Assembly (NCBI GenBank): GCA_013042495.1
Contig: JABDQB010000507.1
Location: forward strand, 1 to 5,453
DNA from: Gemmatimonadota bacterium
GTDB lineage: Bacteria > Gemmatimonadota > Gemmatimonadetes > Palauibacterales > Palauibacteraceae
Length of the DNA: 5,453 nt
Reading direction: 5' to 3'
The stretch's first letter is position 1, and every line of letters begins with the position of its first letter. The notes under the pieces are model-generated. The model searched no databases. It was not told where the DNA came from and saw only the letters and a program-made list of their open reading frames with translations. Made by a program: the position numbers and the translations under genes. Of the stretch, positions 5,294 to 5,453 are shown piece by piece.

Positions 5294-5296
5294 CCC

Positions 5297-5453
5297 CTAG
5301 CCCGCGACCACCTTCTGAAAGAGCACCATCGCGATCATCGACAGAGTCGTGATCGTCCCGATTTCGCGGGCCGATCCCTTTCCGTATGCCTCCGGAAGGA
5401 CCTCCAGGAGCACCATGAAAACCATCGCGCCGGCCGCGAACCCGATCCCGTAC
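5297..5453 (-). CDS. ZIP-family metal transporter, C-terminal fragment
   Basis: The frame is open from the window edge to TAG at 5297-5299 and gives 51 C-terminal residues of an integral membrane protein. YGIGFAAGAMVFMVLLEVLPEA matches the ZIP family pattern of a glycine/alanine-rich helix leading to an ExxPE motif in the metal path (Glu17 and Pro20-Glu21 of the fragment). After a short loop (YGKGSAREIG) a last hydrophobic helix follows (TITTLSMIAMVLFQKVV) and the protein ends close behind it, as ZIP proteins do. Known relatives (ZupT, ZIP) import zinc, iron or other divalent cations across the inner membrane. The N-terminal helices and the histidine motif of helix IV are outside the window, so specificity cannot be judged. 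Confidence 0.72.
   Translation of the reverse strand, partial: YGIGFAAGAMVFMVLLEVLPEAYGKGSAREIGTITTLSMIAMVLFQKVVAG

Noticed and set aside
4485..5294. In-frame upstream extension of kdsB, about 270 codons without a stop
   Set aside because: It runs through the barrel-like gene in another frame and reads as low-complexity Arg/Gly-rich sequence. The nucleotidyltransferase fold begins at about 4475-4484.
1..5453. CRISPR arrays, tRNA or rRNA genes, insertion sequences, toxin-antitoxin pairs
   Set aside because: I looked for regularly spaced repeats, cloverleaf-like sequence, terminal inverted repeats and transposase motifs on both strands and saw none.

Overview
The window is GC-rich DNA, by eye a little above 60% G+C, and every gene I can support lies on the minus strand. 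Read in the direction of transcription (high to low coordinates) the order is: the C-terminal end of a ZIP-family metal transporter, a small secreted beta-barrel-like envelope protein, kdsB, kdnA, kdnB, an alkyltransferase-like DNA repair protein, an ECF sigma factor, and the start of a membrane-anchored anti-sigma factor that runs off the window. The organism looks like a Gram-negative bacterium with lipopolysaccharide. The GC content, the 'LEAQ' signal-peptide end and the style of the anti-sigma N-terminus suggest a Gemmatimonadota-like lineage, but that is a weak inference with no marker gene behind it.

The core (about 1442-4484) is a tight three-gene block encoding the route to CMP-8-amino-3,8-dideoxy-D-manno-octulosonate (CMP-Kdo8N). 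KdnB, an iron-type alcohol dehydrogenase homologue, would oxidise C8 of Kdo to the aldehyde. KdnA, a PLP aminotransferase of the DegT/DnrJ/EryC1/StrS family, would convert the aldehyde to the amine. KdsB, a CMP-Kdo synthetase homologue, would activate the sugar with CTP for transfer to lipid A. The pathway is known from Shewanella oneidensis. kdsB and kdnA are 14 nt apart and kdnA and kdnB 2 nt apart. The alkyltransferase-like gene follows kdnB after 5 nt and so probably shares its transcript.

Before the block (4485-4579) is a 95-nt gap with a 16-bp near-perfect palindrome and a GC-rich repeat/hairpin region. Further up lies the barrel-like gene with a strong ribosome binding site, and between it and the ZIP transporter (5180-5296) are two GC-rich hairpins. 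After the block, a 161-nt gap (925-1085) with only a weak candidate ECF-type promoter leads to the sigma/anti-sigma pair, whose reading frames overlap by 8 nt.

The window therefore combines surface glycolipid remodelling, an envelope protein and an envelope-type signalling module. The points most worth following are the Kdo8N block itself, substitutions in normally invariant KdsB motifs, and an alkyl-DNA damage sensor placed at the end of an LPS operon.
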